The notes beneath the pieces were generated by a model. It ran no database searches. It had not been told where the DNA came from and worked only from the letters and a program-made list of their open reading frames with translations. Below, piece after piece: positions 11,752-24,058 of a stretch of DNA of 64,000 bases. Positions within the stretch are counted from its first letter, which is position 1; every line of letters begins with the position of its first letter. The DNA comes from Rugalucina vietnamica (Eukaryota; Mollusca; Bivalvia; Lucinida; Lucinidae), in contig OZ024875.1 in the NCBI GenBank assembly GCA_964017185.1, positions 63,607,043 to 63,671,042 on the forward strand, read 5' to 3'. A program made the translations under genes and the position numbers.

Positions 11752-11894
11752 TGAGCCGCCTCATGGGAGGACCAACAATCAGCGCCTTTGTTTTCGCTAC
11801 TCGGATATATAGTACAATTCCTCTTAAATCCGAAATTTCAAGCTTCTAGCTCTTTTCTATGCTTGTACAGATCGGTTTGTGTCGGACCTGTTCG
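11752..11894 (-). mobile_element. MITE-A copy lacking most of the palindrome
   Basis: Terminus tgagccgcctcatggga joins directly to cagcgcctttgttttcgc, so one palindrome arm is deleted. The outer end beyond cggacctgttcg is missing. Confidence 0.8.
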
Positions 11895-12354
11895 TTATTT
11901 CTAGATATGCAAATACCAATTTACTTGACTGGATATATAGCATATGCATAAAAGTCGGTATGCATTACACTTGAAGAAATTAGTTTGAAATCATCCTCAG
12001 CATCTTAATACTCGTAAATCTTAATGAGTCTACGCACAAAACAAGACATGTAGGTATAGCATACCGTAAGAATCTTTAAGCATGTTTGGAAAATTAAAGC
12101 TAGGGAATGAGGGCGCTGGTACACTTAAGCCACATAAAGAACAAATAGGTTGATTGATTAAGATGTATATTCTATGATTTCCAAAGGTAAATTTTGAATA
12201 TTATCATTAACTTCAAAGTACTGTACTGGAGTGATGTTTAAGTGCATATATAGAGTACATAAATATAGAAAGAAAAAAAAAAACAACACCCAGATATTAC
12301 CTGTAATACATTAACACATACAGTACAGTAAGACAAGTCATGTTCTTGTAAAGG

Positions 12355-14032
12355 AGGAATCATGCCTTTTTAAAACAATATAGACATTTACCAGCTTTGC
12401 TTAGTTGCTGTCGAAGCTGGGGAAGCTATCGAATACGCCTCTTGACGCTACAGTGCTGATATAGTACAATCAACTGGACTGCTCTTCCTCAAAGCATAAC
12501 AAGTTTTCTTCATAGCTAGCCCCATTTCTTCATCGCTTATCACGCCATTCAATAGCATATCGGTTATTTTCCAGTTACAGGTATATTAATAACATTTATA
12601 AACACAAACCTTTATCATTAGTCATAACAAAATCTTCAGAGTAAAATGTAAGCATTGCATAAGTTGGAAAACGAAGTTATGCAGTTTGTTTGTGTTGAAA
12701 ATCTAGCATACGGCCCAAAAACGCTTGTGTTGCATTCACCTCAAAAGTGATTCCAAACCACATGCTATGTTTTCAGCAGATCGACTGGAGGTGAAAGAAG
12801 CTAGATCTCCGATTTTTGAAAGATGTCTTAAAATAGGAGTACATGTACACTGAAAAAAAGTTATAAGAGGCCACTTTTCAAACTCATTTTTTGTTTCTAA
12901 GCCATATTCAAAATTGCACGATTTTTTGCCGAAAGACGTGTCGGAAGACGTGTCTTTCAAGTTAGTAAAGTTCCAAAGTGTTAAGAAATAATTTTCTTTC
13001 ACCAAAAGCGTTTTTGGAGTAAAAATGCAAAAATCAATGTTTTTAAATAAAAATTTGGATACAGCACACCATTTATTGAAATTAGGAACGGTTGTCATCA
13101 AAGGGGTCGTTAAGGCTCGGAAAAACATCAAACATTCGAATTTTCTCTACTGGTAGAATTTTTATGCATTTTTAAGAATCGCCAATTTTGAGATTTTTTG
13201 AAAAATTCATAAATGTGCCTCTTAGACATGTTGACCCCTGTTAAATTCACTTGAAGAGGCATGGAAATGAGAGATATAACTCGACTGAACTGTTTTAGAC
13301 CATTTTCGAGGACCAACAGGTCAAGGCTGCCGCACACTTCCGGTTTCAATGCCAATTTTTAACGAACAAAATAACAAAATTTGTGGATGATTTTTTAAAT
13401 TTTCAAAGTTTATCAGAGTCTAGTATTTGATCTAAATAATCGCTGAAAATTTCAATGCCGTGCTGCTGATAATAAGGCAACTGGAGAAGAACAAAGTTGG
13501 TATGCAAATTGCATACAAAAGCTGAATTCCTGTTATTCAGGTTGTTGTCTTCTTGCATGTACAAAACAGAAACGAAGATTCTTATTGCAGCAACACTTTT
13601 GACTTAATTTTATCTTGCATCACGGCAGTCAGTAGCACTTTCAAATAAATTAAAATGTAAAAACACAACGTCATAATACGGCATTTAATTTGATGTTAAT
13701 AAAGTGTGACTTTTTGAAATGAGGGTACCTTTACACATGCTTCGTCTGTGTGAAAAGTATCACGCTTTTTGGAATGCAGAAACTCACAGAGCCACTGTTA
13801 GACATTGGTTTATTCATATGATTATGAATTTTGATTGATCGTATTTTACTTTCTGAACTAGAAGATAAAATATGAGGTGGCCTCTTATAACTTTTTTTCA
13901 GTGTAGAGCTAATTGTTAATAAAACAAGAGAACACGAAGTCACCTACACGTTTCGAGCCCCGCAGCAGTACCGCAAATGAATTTATTATCATTGCATTTT
14001 GCTATGAAAGAGCTGGATTGGTGGCCGTGTCA
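12355..14032 (-). repeat. Right arm of the large inverted repeat, interrupted
   Basis: Complement of 10031-10650. It is split at a TA by the 1056-bp element at 12848-13903. The left arm supplies the empty site, since its text runs through the insertion point without a gap. Confidence 0.7.
12848..13903. mobile_element. DNA element with perfect 27-bp inverted ends
   Basis: The ends cactgaaaaaaagttataag (12848 on) and its exact complement (to 13903) match over 27 bp, with TA on both outer sides as a target duplication. Minus-strand frames of 131 and 75 codons inside show no recognisable transposase, so it is taken as non-autonomous. TA duplication fits, but does not prove, a Tc1/mariner-type mechanism. 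Confidence 0.85.
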
Positions 14033-14989
14033 TAGCTCATTGTTTTACTCTTTAGACTGCTTTTTATCATAGTATTGCACAGACTAAAACATTTAATTGT
14101 GCTATATCTGAATGTTTGAGGCGGATGTAGAATGTTTTTGTATCACACATACTGCTCAAGACTGTACTTTTGTTTTGTTATTTATTTTTGATTGAGTTGA
14201 AGGTGCCTCCAGTTTTTATACATGTATTGAAATCCAAGCAACTAGATTGCTCTTGGAACGCATTGACCAAAAGCCTCTGTTGATATGACAACTTCTGCAT
14301 TAGACAATGGCGATGGCAAATCAAATAGTATATAGCACAAAAGAAACCATTTCAAGGAGGAATTTTGCACACAAATGGTGCCCTTATAATGCGAAACTAA
14401 ATGGTGTTCGATTATATTGTGCTTCTTTGTTTTTGCTGCTTCACGTTCACTGTCAATAGCAAATGTCATATCGGAAAGGTGCATGTCATATTGCTTTAAC
14501 GAGTTAATGTAAGCATAGACGCAAGAGTTGCATCAATATTAGATATGCCATTGACCAAACAAAACTGTTCCTGGATAAGCCTTAGTATTTTGAGCACATT
14601 CCTTTCACCACACAAAGTATGATTCGCTATTGTGGAATTTTACCTGTACATCTTTCCACGCTTATATCTACCTTTTATGTCAAAAACTTTTATCAAAACC
14701 ATGCATACTGCATACCAAGGGATGTTAAGCATTAAAGTAATGCAAAAATCGTCATAATCAAATTGCTTAGAAACGAGGTAAGAAACACATTTATCTGAAC
14801 TTCATTTTTGCGGAACAAAGACAAAGCACTTTATTCTCTCAGTCCACAAATATGGCAACATGAGGAATGACAAATATAGATATACAAAAGAGGCAAACAT
14901 GTGTAATGACAATACAGTTTGAACTCATCAAAATATTATACGTGTTGATAAATGTATAATATTAGTATAAATATAACATACTACATGAT
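14033..14989. other. No gene seen
   Basis: AT-rich DNA between the inverted repeat and the LINE cluster. No recognised repeat or reading frame. Confidence 0.45.
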
Positions 14990-16398
14990 ATTGTATTGAT
15001 ATTGTAAGTGAGTATAAATATTTGGGAATATTTTTGTCACGTAGTGGCTCTTTTCGTACAAATAAGAAGTATCTAGCAGAACAAGCAAATAAGGCTCTTT
15101 TTTCGCTGTTCAGGAAAACCCGATCTCTAAACTTAACGATTGATTTACAAATTGAATTATTTAACAAAACAGTAAAACCTATATTGCTCTATGGGAGTGA
15201 AATATGGGGCTTCGGAAATCTTGATGATCTGGAAAGAATACAACTTAAATTTTTAAAATTTGCATTTAATCTAAAACGTTCGACACCAACATACATGATA
15301 TATGGTGAATTAGGGGTTAAACCAATTAGTATCGATATTAAAACTAGAATGATTTCATTTTGGTCCAAACTTTTATCTCATGAAGGGAATCAAGTTGCGT
15401 CTTCAATGTACCAGATTATATATGACATGCATAAAAACAACATAATAAAATCAGAATATTTAAATAATATTAAACACATTTTAAATACATGCGGATTTTC
15501 CGGTTTATGGGAATCACAGTCAGTACCAAACACAGAATGGCTAAAATTAGCTATTTCAAATAAGCTTGAAGACCAGTACCTGCAAAACTGGTCCTCAATC
15601 GTCGATACATCTACTTGTGGCACAAATTACAGACTGTTTAAAGATGAATTCGGTTTTAGTGAATACTTGTACATACTACCTAAATACTTCTCTAAAATTT
15701 TACTATTATTTCGGACAAGAAATCATAGACTTCCTATAGAATTGGGCCGATGGTCAGGTATTGCTATAAATGAAAGAATATGTCATTTTTGTCACAAAGA
15801 TATCGGTGACGAGTTTCATTATATTTTAAAATGTGAATATTTTCAGGAAGAACGGCACAATTACATAAAACCATATTATCGAAGACACCCTAATGTAATG
15901 AAGTTCAAGCAGTTAATGAACTCCACAAACATCATTGAATTAAAAAAGTTATGCAAATTTATTCAAATTATAACTGCGAGTAATCATTAGATTTACGAAC
16001 TGTTATTAGATATGTTGTAATAATTGTTTTCATTATTTTACCAAAAATATAGCTACACTATATCTGATAAACTGATAAGAGATAAATTTATATGAAGTTG
16101 GGTTTGTGGTTGAATATTATAAGCGTCATTGTACATAGCACTGAAATTGTCAGTCTATATATTTGTGCCCATATTATTACATGTCTCTGATATATTCATA
16201 TAATGTATATTTTTCTGATATGGCCCATTCAGGGTATTTTTTTGGGTCAAACGGGAGTATTTAAGAAATTTCTGTTGTTCTCCCAAATGTGTATGTGACC
16301 ACTTGGTTACCAACTTTTTGCATGTTATATATGTATGTACCTCCTGTTGTTACATGAAAATGTTTCCTGGAGAGAATAAAGAATTGAATTGAATTGAC
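14990..16398 (+). mobile_element. LINE-A copy, 5'-truncated
   Basis: Non-LTR retrotransposon remnant holding the C-terminal third of ORF2 and the full 3' UTR. It ends in a polyadenylation-like aataaa followed by gaattgaattgaattg. A short repeated tail like this is the usual 3' end of poly-A-less LINEs. Truncation at the 5' end is typical of incomplete target-primed reverse transcription. Confidence 0.85.
15001..15990 (+). pseudogene. LINE-A ORF2 C-terminal fragment
   Basis: Open frame, beginning before any start codon at IVSEYKYLG, the segment just after the RT palm. It continues through LTIDLQIELFN, PILLYGSEIWGFGN and YGELGV, and ends with a zinc-knuckle-like CHFC..DEFHYILKC (Cys-X2-Cys, then His-X4-Cys). 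The endonuclease and the RT catalytic YADD are absent, so it cannot work alone. It closely matches the minus-strand frame at 16613-19217, so both belong to one LINE family. There are no internal stops, suggesting a fairly young copy. Confidence 0.85.
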
Positions 16399-16612
16399 AT
16401 GTTTAAGTATTAAACCGTTATAAGCATAAGCATCTGTTTTACCGTTTGATATGCTAGCATTTTCTTTTGTACCCCTTCAGTCGGGTTCAGCAGCGAGTAA
16501 GCGAGGAGGGCGATTTTTTTGTAATATTCAGTGGGCAGGGAGGGTTGGGGTTGTTCGTAATCTTGAGAAAAAATCCGTATTACAAGTATTTTAATAATTA
16601 TTGTATACATCG

Positions 16613-19217
16613 TTAAGCTTGTTTGCATATTTCGTAAATTATCTTAATAAACTTTGAAACTGACGTGAGTATTTTGCTATTTTTGCTATTCATTAGGCTG
16701 TCATATTTTAGAATATTAGGTCTTCTATAAAATCTTACTTTAAGGAAATCTTGTCGTATTGCCTTCAATTTGTCGCATATGAACATATAATGAAATTCGT
16801 CTCCGACCGCATTTAAGCATAATTTACATTTTCTTTCTTCTAAATCAAGTTTCCGCCAACGCCCTGTTTCAACTGGGAGACGATGATTTCGAGTTCTAAA
16901 ACTGACTAAGTATCGCAGATGTTTTGCAGATATACTCGTATTTATTAAGTACGGCTCTAATTCAAATTTATGCTTAAATAATCTATAATTTAGGTCTTCA
17001 TCTACGTTTTTATACCAGTCTGAGAAAAATGCATCACGTAATTTTTGATTAATTGCCTTAATGAACCAATTTCTATTTACTGAGTCTTGTGAGTTCCATA
17101 TTTCACTATTTCCAGTGGAGTCCAGTATACTTTTAATTTCATATACCCATTTAAAGTAGCGAGATCTATTGGTAATGTTGCTTAAATTAAAACGATGTTT
17201 TGTTGCTAAGTATATGCCGGTAGTTAATGTTCCTAAGTTTTCATGTAAAAGAAGTTTGCTCCAATATGATACCATTCTAGTTTGTATATCAATTTTTAAG
17301 GGATATACGCCTACTTCACCATAGACAATGTGGTTTGGTGTGCACCTTTTTAGGTTAAGAATAATTTTAATAAATTTTAATTGTACTCGCTCGATGACTT
17401 CAACATTGCCAAATCCCCAGACTTCGCAGCCATAGAGAAGTACAGGTTTCACAAGTTTATTAAACAATTCTATTTGTAGATCAATTGGTAAATGCATGTT
17501 TCTAGCTTTACGTAGAAGACTATACATAGCTCTAGACCCTTGCTCAGCTATATGTTTCTTGGTGGTAGTGAAAGAGTTATTACTACTAAATAAAACACCC
17601 AAATATTTATATTCATTTACTATTTCTATATCATTAGAATTCATAGTGAAGACATGTCTTATTGTTTCACCCTTACTAAAAATGATAATTTTTGTCTTCG
17701 TATAATTAATATGTAGTTTCCATGTTTCACAGTAAGAACAGTAAATGTTCAAAGCAAATTGGAGATTTGCTGCAGAATCTGCTATAATGATTGTGTCGTC
17801 TGCATACAGTAGTAGAAATATCTTTAAATAAAGGAATAAATTTTCATCCAGTTCATGTATGGTAATGCCTGGGCACTGATTTGTTCTAAAGTATTCTGTT
17901 AAGTCGTTTAAAAATAAGTTAAAGAGCAATGGTGAAAGGTTTTCACCCTGTCTGACACCTATATTACTGATGAAGAAATCTGTTTTTGAGCCATTTACAA
18001 GTACACACGATTTTATGTTTTCATAGATTTTCTTTATTATACGTAAACATTTACCTTTTATGTTATGCAATATCAATTTTTCCCATAAACCATCTCTCCA
18101 TACTTTGTCAAAAGCCTGTTTTAAATCTATGAAGGCACAGAAGAGATTCTTTTTACTTTTACAAACTAGGTCAATGAGATTATGTAATATAAAAATATTG
18201 TCAGTTGTACTATGATCTTTTCTAAAACCTGACTGGCAGTCATTTAAGAGCTGGTTTTCTTCTATATAATTTTGAATACGCGTGTTTAGAACGGCTGTAA
18301 AAACTTTGCCCAGGCAACTAAGTAATGTTATGGGTCTGTAATTTGAAAGATCTTTAATATCACCCTTGTTTTTATAGATCGGATTGATCATACCTAATGT
18401 CCAAGTCTCGGCAAATATTCCTGTATCAAATATCAAATTAAAGAGGTTTACTAAAATCGGACTGAGCATGTGGGACAATGTTTTTAAATGTTCATTTAAG
18501 ATTAGATCTATGCCACTAGCTTTATTATTTTTCAATTTTTTGACTGCTGATTTGATTTCATCTATTGTAAATGGCGTATTTATTTGTTCATTTATTTGTT
18601 CTTGTTGTATTTCGTCTTGTGTAGAATTTGAAACTATAGTATTTTCACCTGTAATGTCATAATTTATGTCCTTATAAAAATCGAATAATGATTCAGCTGT
18701 CGCTTCTACTTTATTTTTATTTTTACCATTTAAAATTTGCCAATACCTTCTAGGGTTTGATTGCTTTAGATTTTTTAACCTTTTAATTGCATCGATTTTA
18801 AATTTTTTATGATATTGTCTTACAGTTGTTTTGTAAGTTTTACTTGCAATTTTTAAGTTTTCTTTACTTTGTAGATCTTTTCTAAGCTTATATTGGTATC
18901 GCGCAGAATGAAATTGTTTCCTGGCTTTTTTACAATTTGTTCCAAACCAAGTTGGTGGATTTGTGTTAGGGGCATTAACTTTAGCGCTTTTTGGTTTAGT
19001 AAAGCTTTTACCTGCACTTGTCAGTATGACATTGTTTATGTTTTCAATAATTAAGTCTAAATCGTTTTGTGTTACGCTATTTGTTGACTGATGATGTATG
19101 ATTGTTTGATTTATATTTTCGAGTAAAGCCTGGTCTATATTTTTAATAAATTCGTCAGATTTATTTTTATCCCACGAAGAATGTTTTTGACCAGTGTCGT
19201 GTAGGATTTCTGTTTGT
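16613..19217 (-). pseudogene. LINE-A reverse transcriptase half of ORF2
   Basis: Reading frame open for about 868 codons with no ATG near its beginning: it starts in mid-protein (QTEILHDTGQKH). Visible RT blocks are NYRPITLLSCLGK, FRKDHSTTDNIF, AFIDLKQAFDKVW (first catalytic Asp), GVRQGENLSPLLFN and LLYADDTIII (catalytic YADD). These are followed by YKYLGV, LLYGCEVWGFGN and a terminal CKLC..DEFHYMFIC knuckle. The endonuclease is missing here but an endonuclease of matching position lies at 24059-24922. LINE-B is inserted at the break. The typical LINE-A 3' UTR seen at 15991-16398 is absent below 16613, so the 3' end is also lost. Confidence 0.85.
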
Positions 19218-19218
19218 A

Positions 19219-22200
19219 AGATTCAAAGATTCAAAGATTCAAAATTTAATCTGCATTCAATCCAAAACATACAGGATTATGACAGAAACATATAACATAC
19301 ATACAAGATGAAAAATGACAACTACATGTACACTACATTTACAGTACATTTGCATTCTACGATGTACAAAACTATACTATGAATATGACTTATGTAAGTG
19401 TGACATACCATTACACTTGGCAGTGCAGCCGTAACAGTGTATAAATGTATTTTTATTATGTCCATAAAATGTCAAATAAAACTAGTTGGAAACTAATGTA
19501 CCTGAATGTTGACTGGAGTCCTGATATTGTTGCCTAATCTTTAAACAATTATCTACATACAGGACAACAATTGGTATCATGTCCAGTTCACTAACTGACA
19601 TAATATATAAAAACTTATCATAAAGACAAAAATTGTCAAAATTAGGAACTATGGATGACATATCTTTGAACAACTGTTTTCTCAAATCGTCATATGCTTT
19701 ACAGATGCAAATAAAATGAAACTCGTCTTCTATGGCTTTCAAGTTGCATGTTTTACACAGCCTTAACTGTTTTGCTGTTCTAGCATATCTTCCAACTTCT
19801 ACCTCTAGTCTATGATTAGATATGCGAAGTTTCGTAAATTTTGCGAGTATAGATCTATCAACATTTGCCGATAAATAATTTTCGAAGCAGATTTTCTTCT
19901 TGAATTCACTGTATGTTAATAACTTATTGTTAGTCTTAACTCTTGTAGAAGTACCTGATATGACGGAATTAAAATATGCTTCGTATCTGTCAAGTAAAAT
20001 TCGCTTAATAGCATATATTAACTTATTAACAGACATTGTTCCTTTATTATGCCAAACATGGTTAAAGCCGAGATATTTCAGTAGACAACCTATTTGATGG
20101 TTAAATGAGCCAAATGCTTCACCATCATTATACGTTAGCGATAAATATGAAAATCTTGTCGCTTTTTCAAATGGGTTTTGTAACAAATATAACCAATATT
20201 TAATTGACTGTAATAAGGCAGAGATAGCGATAGGAAAACGACCTAATTCAGCTTTAGGAGCCATGTTACAAGCATACTTGCCCACCCCTAGTATGTACTT
20301 ACAGTATCGCGTGTGTATCTTTTCTGGTAGAAAGGAATCGAAAGTTTTCTCAAGAGCACACTCTTGTTCACCTGATAACTTTTTCGAAAGATTCAAATTA
20401 AATACCGACCATAGTTCGCTTCCATATAAGAGTACAGGCTTGACACATGCATCAAACAGTTTCAATAATAATTTTGCATTCACTTCAGACGTATGAAATC
20501 TACTTCTTATCATATATACCACCTTTAAAGCTTTATTAGATAAATGGCATATTCCACTATTAAAATTACCAGATGCTTTTATAATTACCCCTAAATATTT
20601 GTATTCTTGCACGTTTTTCAATAAATCATTGCCAAAGTAGAATGAATTATCCTTTATAAGTTGCCCCCCTCCATTAAATGTAATTACTTGAGTTTTTTCT
20701 GTATTTACTTTTAGTTTCCATTTCTCGGCATATGCATATAAGGAATTCAAACAATTCTGAAGCCCTTCCCTAGAAGTAGACAACAGTATCACATCATCAG
20801 CATACATTAAACAGTTAACTTTATTTGTTCCAATAAACACAGGGTTGTTCTCATTAGATCCTAAACATTCCGGAAGGTCATTAAGAAAAAGATTAAATAA
20901 AAGCGGACTTAAAATACATCCCTGTTTCACTCCAACATTTGATGACAGTGATTTAGTCAATCCAGTAGACAGTTTGACAGAGTATTCTACTGTAGAGTAC
21001 ATACTTTTGATTACTTTATGCAATTTCCCATTAATTCCATATTTCAACATCTTAGCAAACATTGCATTTCTCCAAACTGTGTCAAAAGCTTTACGCAGAT
21101 CAACGAAACATGCATAAACATGTTGTTTAGATCTAAGATACTTGTCTATAATGGATTTTAAAGTGAATATGTGGTCAGTTGTTCTGTAAGACTTCCTAAA
21201 TCCGATTTGACATTCACTTAAAATGTTATTCTCACAAACAAACTTATCCATTCTATTATATAGGATTCTAGAAAACAACTTGCTCAAACAGCTTGATATT
21301 GCTATACCTCTATAGTTACTAGGATCACATTCATCACCTGCTTTAAATATAGGTTTTATGATGCTTTCAGTCCATTTAGCTGGGTAAATACCTGATTCAT
21401 ATATAAGATTGAACAGTTTGCAGATACATTGCAACATATTTGTACTGCAATTTTTTAGCATTTCATTACTTATGGTATCAAAACCAACACATGTATTATT
21501 CCTTAGTGTCCGAATTGCATTAGTAACTTCCTTGACAGTAATATGTTCATCAAAATTATTTTTCAATGTAGCTATGCCAATTTCATAATCACATTCTTCT
21601 ACCCTTACGCTTAAGAGATTATTAAAATAGCTATGCCATTCATCAGGAGAGATATTTGAGCTAGGGTCATTCTGTTCGGCTTCTCCATTTTTGAATTTAT
21701 TAATCACATTCCAAAAGGTTTTAGAATCTTTACTCTCTAGATCTACCAGAGATGACAAGAGTTTAGATTTATATTGACGTTGTTTTTTTCTTATTAATTG
21801 CTTATAGCTTTTGCGGAGTTTGTAATAATTCTTCAGCTTGTTTGTATCATTACAGTTGCTAGTAAGAGAACGGGCAGTTGATTTTAAGTTTCTATACAGA
21901 GTATCACAATCTTGGTCAAACCATTTTTTATGTTTGCGCACTGTTTTTCGTTTCTTGGTATGTTGCAATGCTAACTTTGAGTGGGTGTTAATATCTGAAC
22001 TGATTTGTTTAAATATAGATGAAAGTTCTGATGCTGCTTCATTTATACCTTCAGCATTATTCTCCCTAATTGTAAGTTGGAAGTTTTGTAAAAGCCTTTC
22101 TATGTCTGGAGAAATAATTTTTTCTTGAAATAATTTTTCAGTAAGCTTTGACCATTTTAATCCTACTGGAGGTGGACGACCTAATTTATCCTCCTGTCTG

Positions 22201-23114
22201 CTTATATTTAAGTTGAGACACGTAGTTATCTGGCTATGATCAGAATGAATAGTAAACTCTTCAACTTTGAAATAACTAATATGATTAATAAGACTTTGGC
22301 TTATTATACTATAGTCAACGACTGCACTGCCATTGTACTGATATGATGTAGGTTTGCCTTCTGTATCCCCTAAAGTTCTGCCATTAAGTATGCGACATTG
22401 TGAACTTATACACATGTCAAGCAGAGACCTCCCAAAATCATCAGTTTTAGTATTACGCTTCAGTGAATTTCTATTCAAAAGAACTGCATCTCCAATATAC
22501 GAATTGGGTAATAAATCTTCAGAGTCTTTTTCATAGTCATTTTCAACAAAATCCAAATCTAAAATGTTTGTATGTGCATTAAAATCTCCAACAAGCATAA
22601 TCTCACCTGTAGAAGAAAACTTTGACATATCATCTTCAAGTTTTTCCAAAATTGAGGTAACATCGGTTTGTTTCTTAACAAATGTTGAATTTTTTGGAGC
22701 ATTATACACGCAACATAAATAAATGTCATTTTTATGATTAAAGAAAGTTTTACTAAGTCTCATCCACAGATATTCAGTGGAGTTGGTCTTTATTAATGTG
22801 ATTCCTTTTGCAATATTCATTTTTGCATATACAGCTATTACACCACAAATACCCTTTCCTTTCCTAGGCCTAGTAATATGTTTAAGTAAACGATAACCTT
22901 TAAGGGATACATTATCTCCATTATCTGCTTTAGTTTCAAGAAGGCATACAATATCTGATTTTATATGACTTAAAAAATCATCATCATTCAATTTTGAAAC
23001 CCTTTCATTGTCATTCCTTTTAAACAAACCTTGAACATTCCAAGAACTTATTGTCAATCTTGTTATCAGTGGCATCTTTTCAAATTCCGGCAAAAATAAC
23101 CATAGAATTAACAA
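19219..23114 (-). mobile_element. LINE-B, apparently complete coding copy
   Basis: Non-LTR retrotransposon with a full ORF2 (19482-23114) and a ~260-bp 3' UTR ending in three 8-bp tail units (agattcaa on the plus strand, 19219-19242). The tail directly abuts the interrupted LINE-A frame. The 5' boundary is not clear; 23115 to about 23300 may be 5' UTR. No ORF1 was found for it. Confidence 0.85.
19482..23114 (-). CDS. LINE-B ORF2: APE endonuclease / reverse transcriptase
   Basis: 1210 codons without a stop. The endonuclease domain is at about 20-300, with SSWNVQGL, Glu60 in LLETKAD, GDFNAHT at 176-182, VVDYS around Asp267 and SDH at 291-293, all expected for an AP-endonuclease-type nuclease that nicks the target. 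RT is at about 575-830: CQIGFRKSYRTTDHIF, CFVDLRKAFDTVW with Asp672, GVKQGCILSPLLFN, and YADD at 771-774. A Cys-X2-Cys / His-X4-Cys knuckle lies near 1120-1138. There is no RNase H. The true start may be the Met at residue 14 (MPLITRLTISSW). All catalytic residues are present, so this copy may encode an active enzyme. The clade was not assigned. Confidence 0.9.
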   Translation of the reverse strand: MLILWLFLPEFEKMPLITRLTISSWNVQGLFKRNDNERVSKLNDDDFLSHIKSDIVCLLETKADNGDNVSLKGYRLLKHITRPRKGKGICGVIAVYAKMNIAKGITLIKTNSTEYLWMRLSKTFFNHKNDIYLCCVYNAPKNSTFVKKQTDVTSILEKLEDDMSKFSSTGEIMLVGDFNAHTNILDLDFVENDYEKDSEDLLPNSYIGDAVLLNRNSLKRNTKTDDFGRSLLDMCISSQCRILNGRTLGDTEGKPTSYQYNGSAVVDYSIISQSLINHISYFKVEEFTIHSDHSQITTCLNLNISRQEDKLGRPPPVGLKWSKLTEKLFQEKIISPDIERLLQNFQLTIRENNAEGINEAASELSSIFKQISSDINTHSKLALQHTKKRKTVRKHKKWFDQDCDTLYRNLKSTARSLTSNCNDTNKLKNYYKLRKSYKQLIRKKQRQYKSKLLSSLVDLESKDSKTFWNVINKFKNGEAEQNDPSSNISPDEWHSYFNNLLSVRVEECDYEIGIATLKNNFDEHITVKEVTNAIRTLRNNTCVGFDTISNEMLKNCSTNMLQCICKLFNLIYESGIYPAKWTESIIKPIFKAGDECDPSNYRGIAISSCLSKLFSRILYNRMDKFVCENNILSECQIGFRKSYRTTDHIFTLKSIIDKYLRSKQHVYACFVDLRKAFDTVWRNAMFAKMLKYGINGKLHKVIKSMYSTVEYSVKLSTGLTKSLSSNVGVKQGCILSPLLFNLFLNDLPECLGSNENNPVFIGTNKVNCLMYADDVILLSTSREGLQNCLNSLYAYAEKWKLKVNTEKTQVITFNGGGQLIKDNSFYFGNDLLKNVQEYKYLGVIIKASGNFNSGICHLSNKALKVVYMIRSRFHTSEVNAKLLLKLFDACVKPVLLYGSELWSVFNLNLSKKLSGEQECALEKTFDSFLPEKIHTRYCKYILGVGKYACNMAPKAELGRFPIAISALLQSIKYWLYLLQNPFEKATRFSYLSLTYNDGEAFGSFNHQIGCLLKYLGFNHVWHNKGTMSVNKLIYAIKRILLDRYEAYFNSVISGTSTRVKTNNKLLTYSEFKKKICFENYLSANVDRSILAKFTKLRISNHRLEVEVGRYARTAKQLRLCKTCNLKAIEDEFHFICICKAYDDLRKQLFKDMSSIVPNFDNFCLYDKFLYIMSVSELDMIPIVVLYVDNCLKIRQQYQDSSQHSGTLVSN

Positions 23115-23342
23115 ATTACAGGTACCCTGACTGACTCAACACTATAAGACTAAAACACAACAAAAATTTTAGTGCTATAAAGTATAAAATATGATCCTAT
23201 ACCACAACAATACAAAAATCAGACCACTTACACATAAACTTGTAATATCCTCATATTCTAAAAAGAAAGAAATTCAGGGTCTCTATGGGGTAGGTCCAGG
23301 CCTGATATAACATTAACATTGTGGTATCATTTTGTAACTTTC

Positions 23343-23383
<41 letters not shown>

Positions 23384-24058
23384 GACCATTATCTTGGTCA
23401 AAGGGAGACAACCACAAGTGAGTAAGTGAATTAATTAAAAAAAAAAAAAAAAAAAAAACAAAAAAAAAAAAAAAAAAAAAAACCTTGATTTCATTTATGC
23501 CATAAGAGAGTCCATATCTAGCCCCTAAATTCATTAATACTACATCTTGGTGAACCGTTTAAATTATGACCCTATTATCACTTGGGTCCCTTCATGAGAA
23601 AACATTATTAATACCTGTGCAAAAACAAAGGCGCAGACCATATGCTCAGGTGAATGCACAACTGGTCAGCGCCCATGTTTCTACAACATGTATTCTGTAG
23701 TACAATCACTCTACTACCTAAATAAGAAATTTTAGACTTCTAGCTATCTTCTATTACTTACAGCTTGGTTAGTGCTGACGTGGAGGCTGACCCCAACACA
23801 AGTTCTCCCTTGCCACAGCTAATCTATGATTTAACATTGCCTTAAACATGCTGAATGTAACTCAAGATTCTCAAGATTCAATAGGACTCGAATCAGTCTC
23901 TGTGCACACACATACAGGGACCAATTCCAGCCCGAAGTCATAAACACAGGCATCATGTTCCACAATATATATATATATACAGCTTAGCTAATGGGCCAAT
24001 TATTCATTAAATTACCTCAAAATGGTAAGCCTATAGTCTTATAGTACTTAGTGCCAGT
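23115..24058. other. LINE-B upstream region with poly-A tracts
   Basis: Contains two long adenine runs (about 23345-23382 and 23438-23482) and a decayed MITE-A. It separates LINE-B from the endonuclease part of LINE-A. No host gene was seen. Confidence 0.5.
23593..23780 (-). mobile_element. MITE-A copy, degraded
   Basis: Recognisable from atgagaaaac, aaaaacaaaggcgcag, gtcagcgccca and the body order. The palindrome is broken (tatgctcaggtgaatgcaca). Confidence 0.55.

Noticed and set aside
12736-13355. Two minus-strand frames (131 and 75 codons) as a transposase
   Set aside because: No DDE-like or other catalytic pattern could be seen, and one frame extends past the element's inverted end.
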